A stretch of 64,000 nt of DNA, taken from contig LNAC01000008.1 in NCBI GenBank assembly GCA_002007465.1, positions 10,027,367 through 10,091,366 on the forward strand, in the 5' to 3' direction. Position numbers and translations under genes: made by a program. The stretch comes from Ailurus styani (Eukaryota > Chordata > Mammalia > Carnivora > Ailuridae). The notes below the pieces were generated by a model. The model saw only the letters and a program-made list of their open reading frames with translations. It searched no databases and had not been told where the DNA came from. Each line of letters begins with the position of its first letter. Within the stretch, counting starts at the first letter, position 1. Positions 24,101-35,400 of this stretch are shown in pieces.

Positions 24101-27100
24101 CAGTCAAACAATAAGGAAATAAGCTGTGGGAGAACCACATCTTACTGCTCTCAGCTTTACGGAAAGACTGTGCATTTGTAAAAGTGTAAGTGGGGCTGGA
24201 TGATAATGAATCTTTAGTGAGGTGGTCTCTCTGAATGTGGAGGCCTTTCCTTTCTGACTTTCCGTCCTGCTTTAAACAGCAAAAACCGCAGTGTGCCTGC
24301 ACTGATTCTAAATAGGAACGAAAGCTAGTAAAAACAGGCACCCCAGCTGCAAGCAGGGGCCTAACCTGAATCTGATCAGCTGTCACACTGAAAGTAAACG
24401 TCTCTCAGGGCCTTGCTAGTTTTAAAGGTCTACTTGCTTTTTTCTCCAATCGTGGAAGAGACAAAATTTCTCTAAAAGAAGAAAAGAAAGGAAAGGAAGC
24501 CTACCAAGAGGTTGACAGATTCGATGACGTCCAAGAACACCTCATTCTTCCGGTACTTGATGCCCTCGGACCGCCAGGACACTGCGTTGGTGACGGTGGC
24601 TGGGGGCCTCGGCGCCCCCGTTTCCAGCTTGTGGCCTTCCTGAGTGATGTATCTGTGGGACCATACCCAGGGTCAGGAGCTGGAGCACCGACATTTGAAA
24701 ACAGTCAAAAAGCCCCAACAAACTCAAGTTACAATGAGCACAGGGCATTCATCTGGGGGGCGGGCGGCAAGGAGACAGCACTGGTGAGGAGAACAAGGAG
24801 CGGGCACCAACTGCTCTCCTGCTGGGCGGGCAGAGGGGACTGACCCTGATCCCACCTAGGGACCGAGAGGCACGAGGTGTGGGCCAGTGACACTTCTCTG
24901 AGGGCCCCTCCACACCATGTAAAATGGGGAGCCGCGCCCCTCACGCAAAGGAGTGAAGGTGAAGTGCTCGCCATGGGGCCTGGTTTCCAGGAGGGACGTG
25001 ATCCACTTGCGCCCGGTGCGAAGGGCAGGGCTGCAGAGAAGAATGTGTTTTTCTCTCAGCCTCATGTGTGACAGTGAAAACAAAAGCAGGCGACTCCCCA
25101 ACGACAAGGCACGTAGCACACCACCTGGCACGAGGGACACGCTCGTGCTGTGCAGCGACACTGAGCGGCCCAGAATCTACAGCCACCCAAGAGCCCGCAG
25201 ACGCCTGGGGATGGCCGGAGACGGGGTGGTGGCCCACAACGTGGAGGCACGTTCGTTTCCTCCTGTCTCCACACCTGACGACATCAGCGCTGTGCCGTCG
25301 CCAGGCCCGGGTCCCCACCCTGCCCACTCACTCCTGCAGGATCTTGCTGTCGGTGGTCTGGGGGTAGCCGAAGTCCATGAGCTCATCCAGCAGCTCATAG
25401 ATGATGACAAAGTTGTCTCGGATGCTCTCCTCCTCCAGCTCCTTGAAGTACTCAGAGAACACCTGCGGAGGGGGCAATGGGGGCGGCAGACGGGTGAGAC
25501 GGGGCCGAGGAAGGGGGAGCGCCTGCAGGAAGCCACTTGGCCTTTAGGCTCCAGAGCCCACAGCCCACAGCCTTCTCGCCCGCCAGCTGCATCTGCCCGT
25601 GTGCGAGGCTGGGCGAGAGGCCACAGACGAGGCCTCGGGCTCCGAGACCGTGGACAGGAGGACAGCACCGGCTGCCTGAGAGGCAGGAAGTAGGCTGCGG
25701 GCAGTGCAGGCATCCTCGGGGGCCTGGCAGAAGCCCTGCATCTCCGCCCCTGTGGGTTCCCCCTCCTCTCCTCCCTGACGGTCCCCACCCGGTCTAGGGC
25801 CCCATAGGAGCTTCCCTTTAATCCCTGCTGTTAACTGTTACCCTTTGCCTCTGAGCCACAAGTGACTCGGGTGAGGGGCAAGAGTCACTGGGGACAGAAC
25901 GAGCGGTTCTTCCAGACCCTTCCAACTCCCCTGAGCGGTGGACACATCTCCCCCAGGTCAACAGGAAATTAAGAGGATCAAAGAAGGGAAGGGAGAGAAG
26001 TTTCATGAGCACTAACCCTGAAGGAAAGTCACCAAGGCAAAAAGGAAATGCCAGACGCTGCAGGGAGAAGAATCTTCCTCCCTCCCCTGCCTGCCCCCGC
26101 TCTGGTCCGCTGATGCCCCTCTGTACCCTGGGACCAGCCGCTGGGCCTCTCCCTACTCGGAAGTCACTCCTGCAAGGCTGTCACTGCTCTGGCACGAACA
26201 CTTACCCCTCAGCCCGGACTCAGGCTCCCCAGGGGGACACTCGTTCTCCCACCCGTCTCACTGCCCAGACCAGCCCATTCCCCAGTGTTCAGCACCTGTG
26301 CCTCCTAAGCTAGCTGCACATGGGACCACCTGAAGGACGACAGCTCTCCGCAGCCCACCCAGGCCTCCCAGGTCCGATTCTCCACTTTCTTCAACCCCGT
26401 GGCCCCTGCTCCAGCCAGGCCCCTCCACTTCTCCTCTGGAAGCCTGTAGCAGCCTCCTCACTGGCCTCCCTGCCGCCTTCAAGTTCCTCCCCCACTTAGC
26501 AGTCAGCCAGATGATCTCATCTCCAATCAGGTCTCTCTCCCGCTTCAAGTTCCCCACCATCTCTCATCAGGCTTGGAATGAAATTCAAATCCCTCCCTAG
26601 GCCCTGTGCATCCCTAACCCTAGCCCAGCTCCGCCAACCTTGCTGACCTCAGCCCCACACTGTCCTGAGCACACTGGCCAGCCTGACGCTCCCTGACGGT
26701 ACCGTACCACAGGCATGCCTGCCCCAGGGCCTTTGCGTGTGCTACCCTCGCTGCCTCCCCATCTCTGAGCAGAATTTGGTTCTGCCCTCCTCCTGACTAG
26801 CCTACCTCCCTAAGCTCTGGCTCTCAGCTAGTCACCTGCCACCCTTCCCCAGCCAGTTGTGGGGCACAGCTGGCCTGCCTGGAGTCAGGGCGCACTGACC
26901 TGCCCTGAGCTCCACCTCTTGTTTGTTTTCCCCTCCTCGGCACATCAGAGGGACAACGAAGGCCATAAAATCCCACATGCTGGGCAGCTGGAGCTCCCCC
27001 TTCCCATTTCCTGGGGTTCTAGCCCTGGAACTCCCCAGGGATGCTGCAGCCCTCAGGTGGCCAGTATGGGCAGCGGCCCGCAGCAGAGCCAGGGCAACTG

Positions 27101-30100
27101 TGGCTCAACTCACCTGTACCACCTTATAAAGGAAGGAGAACACCAGCGACACGCACGCATTCTTCTTGGATGTGGCGACCACTGCATGGCGGCCCCAGTT
27201 AAGGAATGTTCCAAGGCCTGGGCTGCTGCCTCGCAGACCCCGATTCACTGCAGGTCTGAGGAAGACCCCACGGCCACCCGGGGCTCAGAACCTCCCTCAA
27301 CCCAACCGCAGCCATTCCCTTGGCCTTCCGTGGGTTACGGAGCTTATGGCCTGAGCCAGGCCTGAGACACAGCAGTCACCAGACGTGGTACCTGCCCCAA
27401 GGGAGTGCTCCATGACAGACAGGCAGCAGGGGGCACAGAGAACCCACCCCAGCTGCTGGGTTCGGGGCTCGGGGCTGCCCTGAGGAGGTGCTATCTGAGC
27501 CGAGAGCCAAAGCCCGGGGGAAGGTGGGTGCACCTCGGGTGGGGTGAACAGCCCAGGGTGGGGAGGCAGCGTGGCTCATTCTGGGAGCAGAAAGCAGGCC
27601 ACAGCTGGTCCTTCCCCAAAGCCAGCGGCTTATGCGATCCTCCTGAGGCCCAGGGCTCCCTGGCCAGGCTCCGGAGGAGGCAGCCAGGGCCGCCGCTGGC
27701 TTGAACCCTTCCTGCAAGCCTTGGCTCCTAAAGCAAACCTTTTTAACCTTTTTCTCCACTTTCCTACTGGTTTGATGGGGGCCTGACAGTGGATTCAGCG
27801 AGGTGATGTGTGTAAAATGTGCGGCACAGACTAGCCCTCCCACATAGGGGAGGGTCTGTGCCTCACGGGGTCAGCGTGTGTTGGACACTTGCTGGTCCAT
27901 CCCCTGAAGGGCCTCAAGCCGCCTGCGGAGGCTGGTTCCCCACTGCAGGCCCATGTGCTGTGCCCTGGCCGTGCCCACTCATGATGCGCCTGTGCCGCCT
28001 GGCCTCTGGCACTAAGCCAGGAGCTCCAAGGGAAAGGGATGGCGGGGTCCATGGCCACCTCACTTCCTGCCCAGAGTGGGGCCCCAGGAAAGTGATGCTG
28101 GGCCAGTCAAAGGAGTGCTGGCCCCTGTCCTCCAGCCAGGGACCACAAGCTTTCATCCCTCCTTCAGCTGCTTTCTAAGGAGGGACAGCAGGCCCTCAAG
28201 GCCGGGCCCTGCTGGAAACTGTCACCCGACCGTGGAACTAGGGAGCAGGAAGGGGGTGTCAGGCAGCAGCGCCCAGAGAGGTGAGCGGCTGCCGGCTCTT
28301 CCCCGGCCGCCTACGTGTGAAACCGGGGCCCAACTGGAAACTGGTCAGACGGCTCCTGCTGAGCTCACAGCACCCCACCTCCACACCTGGGCGGTCACCG
28401 CCCACACCCAGGGCGGCTTCCCAGAAGGCCAACCGCTGGGCTACAGGCTGCCTGGGGTACCCTGTGGAGCTGCCCCCAGGCCCTCCGGAGCGAGAGGGGA
28501 GGGAGCAACAGGGGCTGCAGGAGCGGGACCTCAGGAAGCCAGACGAGGGTCACAGGCCAGCACCCCGACTGTGATGTGCACACAAGGTCCTAGGGATGGG
28601 CGCACTAACACGCAGACTCTGACTCCTGCCTCTTCGCCCCCACCCCACATCAGCTCCTGTTCCCTGCAGTCTGGCCTCGGCGCAGCCGCCAGAAACCTTC
28701 GGAAAAAGCAAATCTGACTCAAGTGTCACCCTCCTGCCTAAAACCCTCCGAAGGCTTCCCATCAAAGGTGATGTCCTAGGAAACCCCTCAGTGTTGCTGA
28801 CCGCCTGGGCCTCGCTCCCACCACATGCCCCCTCCCCAGCGCTCTAGCCACCCCTACTGCGGCTTCCAGAATGAGCTCGCTTTCCCTCTGCAGAGCCTCT
28901 GCCCGGGGCCTATCGCTCCTGGTGTCTGCCTACTGCTCTGGAGCGTGGACACCTGGTCTTCCAGCGGTCTCCTCTGGATGTCACCTCCTCAGGGAAGCCT
29001 TCCTGGATCCCCAGACTAGCTGAGGTCCCCTCCCACACCCTGTGCTCTCCTAGCAACTGTCACACTTGCTCCTGTGTGTTCCCCTTCTCATCCTCTCAGG
29101 CCACAGGGAGCACCGGGAGGGTGCGCCTGAGCCAGCCCTGGGCCAGGCGAGGCCGGGTGCTGGCAGCTCTTGGTTGCCCATGTGTGCCTGTGTGCGCGCG
29201 CACAGAGGAGGCCCCTGGGAGCTCCCCGCAAAGGGATACGATACAGATTGTTGTGCTTGATCCACATGAAGCGGACGCCCCCGTGGGCCAGGATCGGCGA
29301 CAGCATCCCTTCCTCCTCCTTCTCCATCAGGATAGGCATGAAGTGCTCCACCTCTGACATGTCCACGTCACCGCGGTAATTCCGGCAGATGAGCACCTGG
29401 GCAGGGGTGGGGGAGGAACACCGCTTTCACTGTGAGCCCCGCAAGCTGGGTACGTCCAGTGGGAAGGTGAGATCGCCAACCTTCGTCGCCGCAGGGACCC
29501 TAGTCACACCCCTGTCCACCACAGACTCCAGGCCATGCTGATCTCTGTCCCCCAGGGAATTCCTTAAGGAGAGCATTTCCCGAAGTGAACTCCACAGGGG
29601 CCAGCTGGCTGCTCTGCAGGGGAGGGCAAAATGGGGCAATGGTCCCGGACTGAGCCAACTGGGAGGTGGCAGGTTAAAACAACATCCTGTAGGCTCTCGC
29701 TGCAGACCTTCTCAGAGCCTCTCCTATGCTAACGCACCCCACTCTTCCGCCTGTGTCGGGGTGCCCGTTCAGAGGACACTGCTGGGTGTTCGTGTCCACC
29801 AGAACCACCCCTGTGGCCGGAGCAGAAGCCCCTCCTAGGGCTGGTGCTCCTTTCTTGCTCTCTCACAGCCCATGGGTGAGGACACGCAGCACCCAGAACC
29901 CTCATCCACTGCTCCAGGAGACCCAACACGGGACAAGCGCTTTAGTAAAGTCTGGCAGGCTCTCACACAGGGACACGGAGCTTCACGCCCAGCCATTCCT
30001 CTCTTAGGTATTTACCCAAGAGAAACGAAACTGTACATCCATGCGAAGACCCGTGTTCACCGCAGCTTTGTTTGTAAAGCGATCAGGCTGGAGGGAGGGC

Positions 30101-33100
30101 CAGCGTCCTCCATCGGGGGAACGGAAACAAGAGTGTGTCCATCCATAGCCCGGAAGGCTCCTCGGCCACGAGAAGGAACGACTACTGATGTGGGCAGCAG
30201 CACGAGGGACCCTCAGGACCAGTGGGCCAGGGGAGCGACCAGACGATGGCCAGCATACCCCGGCCCATGGGATTCCACTTACATAAAGCCCTCGCAAGTG
30301 GTGACAGGAGACACGTCCACGGAGGCCTGGGGGCGGGCTGGACACAAGTGGTGTGAGGAAGCCTCAGGGGGCAATGGAGCGTGTGCGTATGGCTTCCTGG
30401 GTTTACACAATGACTGAACTCATCAAATAAACAGTTTGGTCCACGAAAGCGACCCCTCCCCGAAGGGACAAGGAGGAGGCCGAGGCTCTGCCAGGCTGCG
30501 CAATGCTCTGTCTGGACACGGGAGCCCCGGGGGGGCGTGCCTGAGCCAGCCTGAGGCCCTCGGTCGCCCGTGTGTGCCGGGCCACCGCCACGAGCCCGGG
30601 AGGACAGAGGTGCAGGACTCAGCACCGAGCTGAGCGGGGCCCTGTGCAGCTGACCACGCCGGGCGGCGCCGGCCTCAGAACCTCTAGGTCCACAAAATAC
30701 ACTGTTGTTTCAAGCCAGGACAGAGAGAGAATCAGAGAGAGAGTCAAAAATGAGAACCTCTTTCCTAGTTTCCCTTTCCTGGTCTGTGCCCTCTTCCTGC
30801 TGAGGTCCAGAAGGTCTTGGGGAGCCAGCGCCCAGTGGGTGAGCTCACGGGCACATGGGCCAGGCCCGGGCTAAGGGACTCCAGGCACCCTCCCATATAC
30901 CTCCTGCCGGGAAGAGACAGCGGCCCCTCCACCAGGCGGGACTGTTACTTTCAGAGAGAGGCACAGTCTGCCCGCGGTCACACAGCCAGCAAAGCTGAGT
31001 CTAGATTCCCACCAGTTCTCACCCCCTGCGTGGCCCCTTCTGCTCCCTGAACATTGCCTTCCTGGCTTCCCAAGGCCCATCTTCTTCCCCAGGTATACAG
31101 TTTGGGGGCTGCTGCTGCCAGGGAGCCCCAAGCCCCCAGAATGCTCAGAGGAAAGAGCAGGGAGCAACTTCTCTCGCTCGCTCACCTTCATCACCAGGGC
31201 TGAGGGAAGAGGGAAGAGAGGCCCGCTCATCCCACCAGCAGGCACTGCGTGCCCCTCCACCATACACCACGCTGGGCCTGGGGACACAGAGGTGACCAAA
31301 ACAGAGTCCCCGCACTGGGGCACTTGCTTAAGAGGAACTGAGCGCCTCCCGAGGGTGTGACCTTCAAACTGAGGCCGGAAGGGATGGGGGGACAGAGGCA
31401 GAGGGACCAAGGTGGCTGAAGCCATGGGGTAGAGTAGGGGTGTAGCCCATGGAGGGACTGGGAGTGTTGGGTAGATGGAGTGAGAACAACCTGGAGCTTG
31501 GGCTGCGGGTCCCAGATGAGAGGACAAAGGCAGGAGACAGGACAGACTGAAGGGAGACAGGCAACGTCGAGGTGACAAACCTCTGCCCCTATGGTTGCTC
31601 TTGACCCTCACGATTCCTTCCCCACAAAAAAGGACAGAGGGGTCTTCTTAAGCAGAACTCAGATTGGGATTCTCCCTGCTGAAGATTCTCCCTGCTGCCT
31701 ACCCCAGTCTCCCCTCATCCCTAAACCAAACTGCAAGTTGAACCCCTTGGCGAAATGATTCTTCATGGCCCGGCCAATGCCGCTCTGTCCATCTCGCCTC
31801 CACCCCCACCCCCAGGTCACTCCACTCCAGCCATCCTGGCCCCCCAGCTGCTCTCTGAGACATCCACATCTATTCCTGCCTCAAGGCCTTCACCTGCCTT
31901 CCCTCTGCCCGGAATGGCCGGACCTCTTCTAATTTCTCAAGCCTCACGTCGGATGGCACCTCTTCCGAGAAGTCAGAGAGAGCACACCCTGTCCCTCCCC
32001 AGCCCAGCTCCACTTTTCCTTTGCTGCCCACGACACTGCTGCACTGCAATTTCTACCCTCTTTTACGGTCCGTCCCTTCTGCCAGAGTCTAACGCCCCCT
32101 GAGAGCAGTGATCACTTCCGTCTTGTTTACGACTGTGTCCCAGCACCCACAAAAGAGCCTGACCCCGGTGGGTGCTCAGTGAATGTCTGTGGAGTGAACA
32201 TGGGGGTGAGGAGAGAAAGGAGGCCGGGATAATGCCCAAGTCTCCAGTGAGGGCAGGCCCATGGACGGCGGTGTCACTCACTGAGATGGGGAGAGAGCAG
32301 GTCTGGGGTGGCAGTGAGCTCATTTTGGGAAATGCCAGGTTTGTGGTGGCTGTGGGACCTCCGGGGTGTCCCAGAGAACAACGGATCTCCAGGTAAGTGC
32401 TCTGGACTGCGGTACAGACTTGAGTCCCTGGCGCAGGGATGTGAATCAAAGCCTGCCAAAGGAGAGGACAGTGGGGTGGGACTCCTAGGCCTGAGCAGGA
32501 GGAGTCAACATCCAAGGAGAGGGGCCAGTAGATGGTGACAGAAATGGGCAAAACAAGAGGGAGCAGGAACTCAGAGGCTAATGGGAGCCCACTGAGGAGT
32601 ATGGTAGTGGTGTCAGAAGCTGCAGAGAAACAGAATGGATAAGGGCAAAGAAGTGTCCATGAGGGCTTTCAAGCAGCTAAATGCAGCCCTGCGGGTTTCC
32701 CTAGTGATCAGAGGTTCTGGCTGGCAGACAGACGTGTGGTCATGAATGTCTTAATGGGCCATTACCTTACTTTTTATTAAATACAGTCTGCACAAAAGGT
32801 CCTTTTAAAACCTGAGGTCCATGAGGAATGGAGTAATAAACAACATGATGGTTGCTGAGGACGGGAGGCCAGTCCATGACTGCCCTGGAAGCCTCCCGAA
32901 AGGCAGGTCTGGTCACGCTCCTCCCAGTCTACAATCTCCTCTGGTGGCTCCTGTTTCTCGGGATCAGACTGGTCCTCTCTGTTCCTCATTCCCATCTGGA
33001 CATCCTCAACCACCCCTGGCCCTGCTGGTGCCAACCTCCAGGTTCCGGCGTTACCCAGGTCTTTCGGATCACCAGCCCCAGCAGGCCGCCCCTGACCCTT

Positions 33101-35020
33101 CAGGCCAACTGTGATGCTTTCTTGTCCACCTGACTGTCAACTAGTCCCAGCACTGGCACCTCCCTCCTCCAGGAAGCCTTCTGTAGCTACTTCTCCTTCT
33201 GCAGCCAAAATTGAGGTTGGCATCTGTATTACATGGGGCTGTGTCCACACCCTTGCAAGTTACCTAGATCTGACCATTTGGATCCATCAGCTTCCGTGTG
33301 TCTCCCCTGCTAGACCTCGAGGCCCTAGATGGCGTTAACAAGGAACTGTGTGGGCCATGGGTGGTGCTGGCCTGTCTCAAACGTCTGCTCAGTTTGCACA
33401 ATAACACCATAACCAGCCTGTGTGAGCAGTGAGGAAAACAAGGCTCAGAGAAGAGAAGGTATCTGCCTGAGGTCACACAGCTGAGCAGCAGAGATGGGTT
33501 TTGAACTCAGCCCTAATTGCATAATCACGATGAGATAGCCAGCACTGGGTTTGGTGCATGTTGGTGCTCATGAAGTGTTTGCAGAAGGAATGAGAGATCT
33601 GAGATAAGGCAGCCTTTGGGAACTCGGGACACAGTGGCCAGCATGGAAGGAAGAACATGTGCGACAAGGACTCTGGGAACACTGCACCCACCTGGTCCCT
33701 GGTGGGCCCTGTGTCTTCCCTTGCCTGAGGGCTGGGGGAGGGAGTCTAGCGCTGGGCCTCACTAGCTGTTGACTTTGGGTGGCATCCAGGGCAGGTGACC
33801 CACTCAAGAGACTCTCAGAAAGTGCTAGAGCGGGGTACTCTGGGAGGCGGGGGAAGGAAAGGATAGCCACCTCACCTCTTCACTCCCCACTGCTTCTGGG
33901 CTAACTCCTACTTGCCCCCCTGGGCCCAATGCCCACCTCTCTTCCCGTGATCCATGCGGGACTTCTTTAGCATTGTTGGTACTGTTCCTCTTACAGATAT
34001 AAGAGGCCAATACTCACTTGCCTTCTAGGCAGCACAGACTTGGGGGAAGGCAGCAGCTCACCGAGAAAGGCTTTGAGATCCCTCCTTTAAGAAGTTTTCC
34101 CAGAGTCCCCTGGGAATGGCACCTGGGTCCTAGTTATGTGCAACTCTTCCTTTAGGTCTCAGCCAGATTTGTCACTCCCTCCCAGAAGTCCTCTCTGACC
34201 CCCAGTCCAGGCATAGTCTCCTATTACATCGTCACTGCTTCATCATGGCAACTGACATTGATTTGTGCTTTCTGAGATCAGTGTCCCTTTCTCCTACCAG
34301 ACTGTGAGCTCCAGAAGAACTGATTTTGTTCACCAAAAGCAGCCCAAGCCTAAGCACCCCTAAAGGGTGCTCCCCAAATATCAGCTGACTCCTAGACCTG
34401 TCATTCTGTGGCTGGTGTGACCTTGGGCAGGTTATGCGCCTCTGTGCCTCAGTTTCTCCTTCTGTAAAATGGCCCTCCCACCACCCACTTCACTTAATCC
34501 TGTAACTCGGTGTCACTCCGAACATTAAGAAATTCATGCAAGAACTGGCCAAGCGAAATCGCTGGATAAAGAGGGAGGGACTGGCCCGAGGGCACACTGT
34601 CCCCTACACGCCTCACCACCTCTGGCCAAGGGTCGCACAGCCCCTGAGCGCCATTCCTGGCTTCGAAGCCGGCCGTGGACCGCCCTCCCTGCTGCCTCGG
34701 GTTCCCCGATGCCCCCACAGAGGCTTGAGCACCCGACCCACAGTGGGAGGGGGGCCGTGCAGGTGTGTTACCTAGCAACAGGGCGGGGCTCCCGGATGGA
34801 AACCCCCGCCAGGTTACCTAGCAACAGGGCGGGGCCCTCAGGTAAGGTCGACCAGCCTCCTCGCCTAAGACTAGGGTGGGTCCCATTGGCGAGTTACCTA
34901 GCAACAGGGTGGGTCCCCTCCAGGGGGCGAGGCCCCACCGGTCGCCTGGCAACGGGGAGGGTGGAGAGCCATATGTACCTTGCCCTTTAGGTCCAGCACG
35001 TAGACGGCGCTGGCGGACAT
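9153..35020 (-). CDS. AP1M1: AP-1 complex subunit mu-1 (mu1A adaptin), 12 coding exons, complete
   Basis: This is the medium chain of the AP-1 clathrin adaptor, which sorts tyrosine-motif cargo between the trans-Golgi network and endosomes. Coding exons in transcript order (all minus): 34979-35020, 29240-29396, 27114-27181, 25332-25462, 24505-24652, 17293-17419, 16112-16254, 15571-15642, 14993-15151, 9899-10024, 9300-9375, 9153-9175. Every junction is GT-AG and the phases close to 1272 bases, giving 423 residues plus stop, the usual family length. Residues 1 to about 140 form the longin-like N-terminal domain, starting [14 protein letters not shown]. Residues from about 168 form the mu-homology domain. 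Asp174 and Trp408, the known pocket residues for the YxxPhi motif, are both present. The protein ends in DYQLRTQ. The start is the only ATG in exon 1 and lies in a CpG island. As far as I recall the human protein, the match is nearly identical. Confidence 0.98.
9376..9898 (-). other. AP1M1 intron 10, G/C-rich with a short GGGAC tandem
   Basis: The intron is very GC-rich. A plus-strand run of GGGAC units near 9486-9505 continues into G-rich sequence to about 9512 and could form a G-quadruplex. No coding exon is seen. Confidence 0.7.
11750..11940 (+). mobile_element. Can-SINE, older subfamily, plus strand
   Basis: The head reads GAGCGCTTGGATGGCTCAG, followed by a tRNA-like body, a CTCTCTCCCTCTGCC pyrimidine tract and an AATAAATAAAA tail. 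Several head substitutions place it older than the copies at 13640 and 22185. Confidence 0.95.
12200..12660 (+). mobile_element. Decayed L1 ORF2-like fragment
   Basis: The AT-rich stretch holds the L1 wording for regions around a degenerate ORF2 (for example GGCCAAATTCTATCAACC near 12485). Stops occur in all frames. Boundaries are approximate. Confidence 0.5.
13640..13834 (+). mobile_element. Young mustelid-type Can-SINE with a 16-base target-site duplication
   Basis: The head GGGCGCCTGGGTGGCTCAG, the internal GGGTTAAAGCCTCTGCC, a TCTCTCTGCC-rich tract and an AATAAATGAATAAAATC tail make a full-length SINE. The flanks carry identical copies of AAAACAGAGAATAAAG at 13624-13639 and 13835-13850, the target-site duplication. 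The perfect flanks indicate a recent insertion. Confidence 0.98.
14123..14166 (+). repeat. Exact 22-base tandem duplication
   Basis: The unit GGTATCTGGGAATGGTAAAG plus CT occurs at 14123-14144 and again, unchanged and contiguous, at 14145-14166. It lies in the old L1 fragment inside AP1M1 intron 9. Confidence 0.95.
20000..21330 (+). mobile_element. Old L1-derived sequence
   Basis: Wording around 20380-20420 and 21010-21180 (for example GAACTGTCAACCCAGAATTT and GACATTCTCAGATGAGGG) matches an old mammalian L1 type as I remember it. It is diverged and non-coding. The subfamily is not assigned. Confidence 0.6.
21335..21434 (+). mobile_element. Can-SINE fragment, internally deleted
   Basis: The head GCCTGGGTGGCTCAGTTAG and the tail AAATAAAATCTTAAAAAAA are joined with the middle largely missing. 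The total length is about 100 bases rather than about 190. Confidence 0.85.
21435..22020 (+). mobile_element. Old L1 fragment with a nested short L1 3' end
   Basis: Old L1 ORF-like sequence runs to 21854 and resumes at 21953. Between them, 21855-21952 is a carnivore L1 3' terminus (ending CTGGAATTTATAAAAAACC) flanked by near-identical 19-20 base direct repeats at 21835-21854 and 21953-21971. This is a classic short 5'-truncated insertion. Confidence 0.75.
22022..22140 (+). mobile_element. Can-SINE, old and degraded
   Basis: The head AGGGTGCCTAGATGACTTAG and an A-rich tail remain. The body is shortened and strongly diverged. Confidence 0.75.
22185..22377 (+). mobile_element. Young mustelid-type Can-SINE with a 16-base target-site duplication
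   Basis: A full-length copy with the head CCCTGGGTGGCTCAGTGGG and an AAATAAATAAATAAAATC tail. AAAGACACATAATGTG occurs at 22169-22184 and again at 22378-22393, so the target-site duplication is intact. Confidence 0.98.
22400..23470 (+). mobile_element. Old L1 fragment, ORF2 end and 3' UTR
   Basis: The order of wording matches an old mammalian L1 3' half. It includes CAAATTACAACTGATGAGAG (near 22765), CGACCCAGCAATTCCACTC (near 23131) and GGTGAATGGATAAACAAGG (near 23281). It is non-coding through stops. Confidence 0.85.
23475..23910 (+). mobile_element. Tigger/pogo-type DNA transposon fossil
   Basis: It starts near GTGGTCCCTTCTTATCTAC and carries ATTCCAAGACCCTGTGGATG and AATAAAGTTTAATTTATAAA. 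It runs to a degenerate GAAACCGTGGACGG end, the layout of a non-autonomous Tigger element. The family name within the group is uncertain. Confidence 0.7.
25463..27113 (-). other. AP1M1 intron 3, includes an L2-like remnant
   Basis: A segment around 26590-26860 with GGGCCTTTGCGTGTGC resembles an ancient L2. The rest is GC-rich without recognisable features. Confidence 0.5.
27182..29239 (-). other. AP1M1 intron 2, no exon seen; L2-like remnant near its right end
   Basis: GC-rich intron. The stretch from about 28700 to 29080 has L2-like wording (AAAACCCTCCGAAGGCTTCC). Antisense open frames here have no family match that I recognise. Confidence 0.5.
29925..30430 (+). mobile_element. Old GC-rich L1 3' UTR remnant
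   Basis: Wording such as TAGGTATTTACCCAAGAG (near 30006) and CATGCGAAGACCCGTG (near 30040), followed by text describing the end of the 3' UTR, fits an old L1. It has become GC-rich in this isochore. Confidence 0.55.
34395..34520 (+). repeat. MIR element
   Basis: Contains TGTGACCTTGGGCAGGTTAT and CTGTGCCTCAGTTTCTCC, the conserved core of MIR. Confidence 0.8.
34767..34953 (+). promoter_or_regulatory. AP1M1: Four RFX-type X-box motifs at the start of AP1M1 intron 1
   Basis: GTTACCTAGCAAC occurs exactly three times, at 34767-34779, 34813-34825 and 34893-34905. A variant, GTCGCCTGGCAAC, lies at 34941-34953. All four fit the RFX consensus GTNRCC, a 0-3 base spacer, then RGYAAC. The first two copies are followed by AGGGCGGGGC (a GC box), the third by AGGGTGGGTC and the fourth by GGGGAGGG. 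Starts are 46, 80 and 48 bases apart, so the cluster looks like a degenerate repeat with a unit of about 46 bases. The last copy is 26 bases downstream of exon 1 in the transcript sense. Binding by RFX factors is inferred from the motif only. Confidence 0.8.
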
Positions 35021-35400
35021 GACGGCTGCGGGAAGCCTCGGCAGCTGCCGAGGGCGGCGGCGACGGCGGGGACTGCCGGGCGTTGAGCAAGGCCGGGCGC
35101 GCCCCGCGACAGTTCGCCTCCACTTCCGGTCCGGGGAGCCGCGCGCGGACCGTTATGTCCGGTCGGGGAGGGGCCGCGAGAAAGGCGCAGGCGCGAGGCT
35201 GAGTGCGCGCAGGCGCAGTACGCCCGATGTGACCTTATTCCCCGTTCCTGCCTCAGGCATCCCGGAAGTGAGGCTCGGAGGGGCGGGGCCGGGCGGGGCC
35301 GGGCGGGACCGACTGAAGCCCGGCGCTCTCCAGCGGCCAGGTGGGGGCGAGGAGGCCAGGGAAGCTGGAAACCCCGCCCCGCCTCCGTGGACCAAGTGAG
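34970..35400 (-). promoter_or_regulatory. AP1M1: AP1M1 CpG-island promoter
   Basis: The sequence around and upstream of the start codon is dense in CpG. It has ETS-type sites (CACTTCCGG at 35121-35129 and CCGGAAGTG at 35262-35270), an NRF1-like GCGCGCAGGCGCA near 35205-35217, and repeated GGGCGGGGCC Sp1-type boxes near 35282-35310. No TATA box is apparent, which suits a housekeeping gene. The exact transcription start is not determined. Confidence 0.8.

Larger units (their letters stand above)
17420..24504 (-). other. AP1M1 intron 5, left part GC-rich, right part L1-rich
   Basis: At about 7.1 kb this is the largest intron after the 5' end. The part from 17420 to about 19950 is GC-rich without clear repeats. 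From about 20000 onward it is AT-rich and built from old L1 sequence, Can-SINEs and a Tigger-type element. No exon was found. The open frames are antisense or unsupported. Confidence 0.7.
29397..34978 (-). other. AP1M1 intron 1
   Basis: About 5.6 kb. It holds an old L1 3' remnant at about 29925-30430, L2-like pieces at about 31690-32210, 32880-33200 and 34140-34400, MIR pieces near 33400-33500 and 34395-34520, and the X-box cluster at its 5' end. No additional exon was found. Confidence 0.65.

Noticed and set aside
24953..25693. 246-residue open frame on the plus strand
   Set aside because: It runs antisense across AP1M1 exon 4 in GC-rich DNA, has no recognisable family and is explained by high GC content.
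28076..28717. 213-residue plus-strand open frame
   Set aside because: It is antisense to AP1M1 intron 2, low-complexity Pro/Gly/Ala, with no splice or family support.
30871..31611. 246-residue open frame on the minus strand in AP1M1 intron 1
   Set aside because: There is no homology that I recognise, and the Pro/Ser/Leu-rich composition and position in an intron suggest a chance frame.
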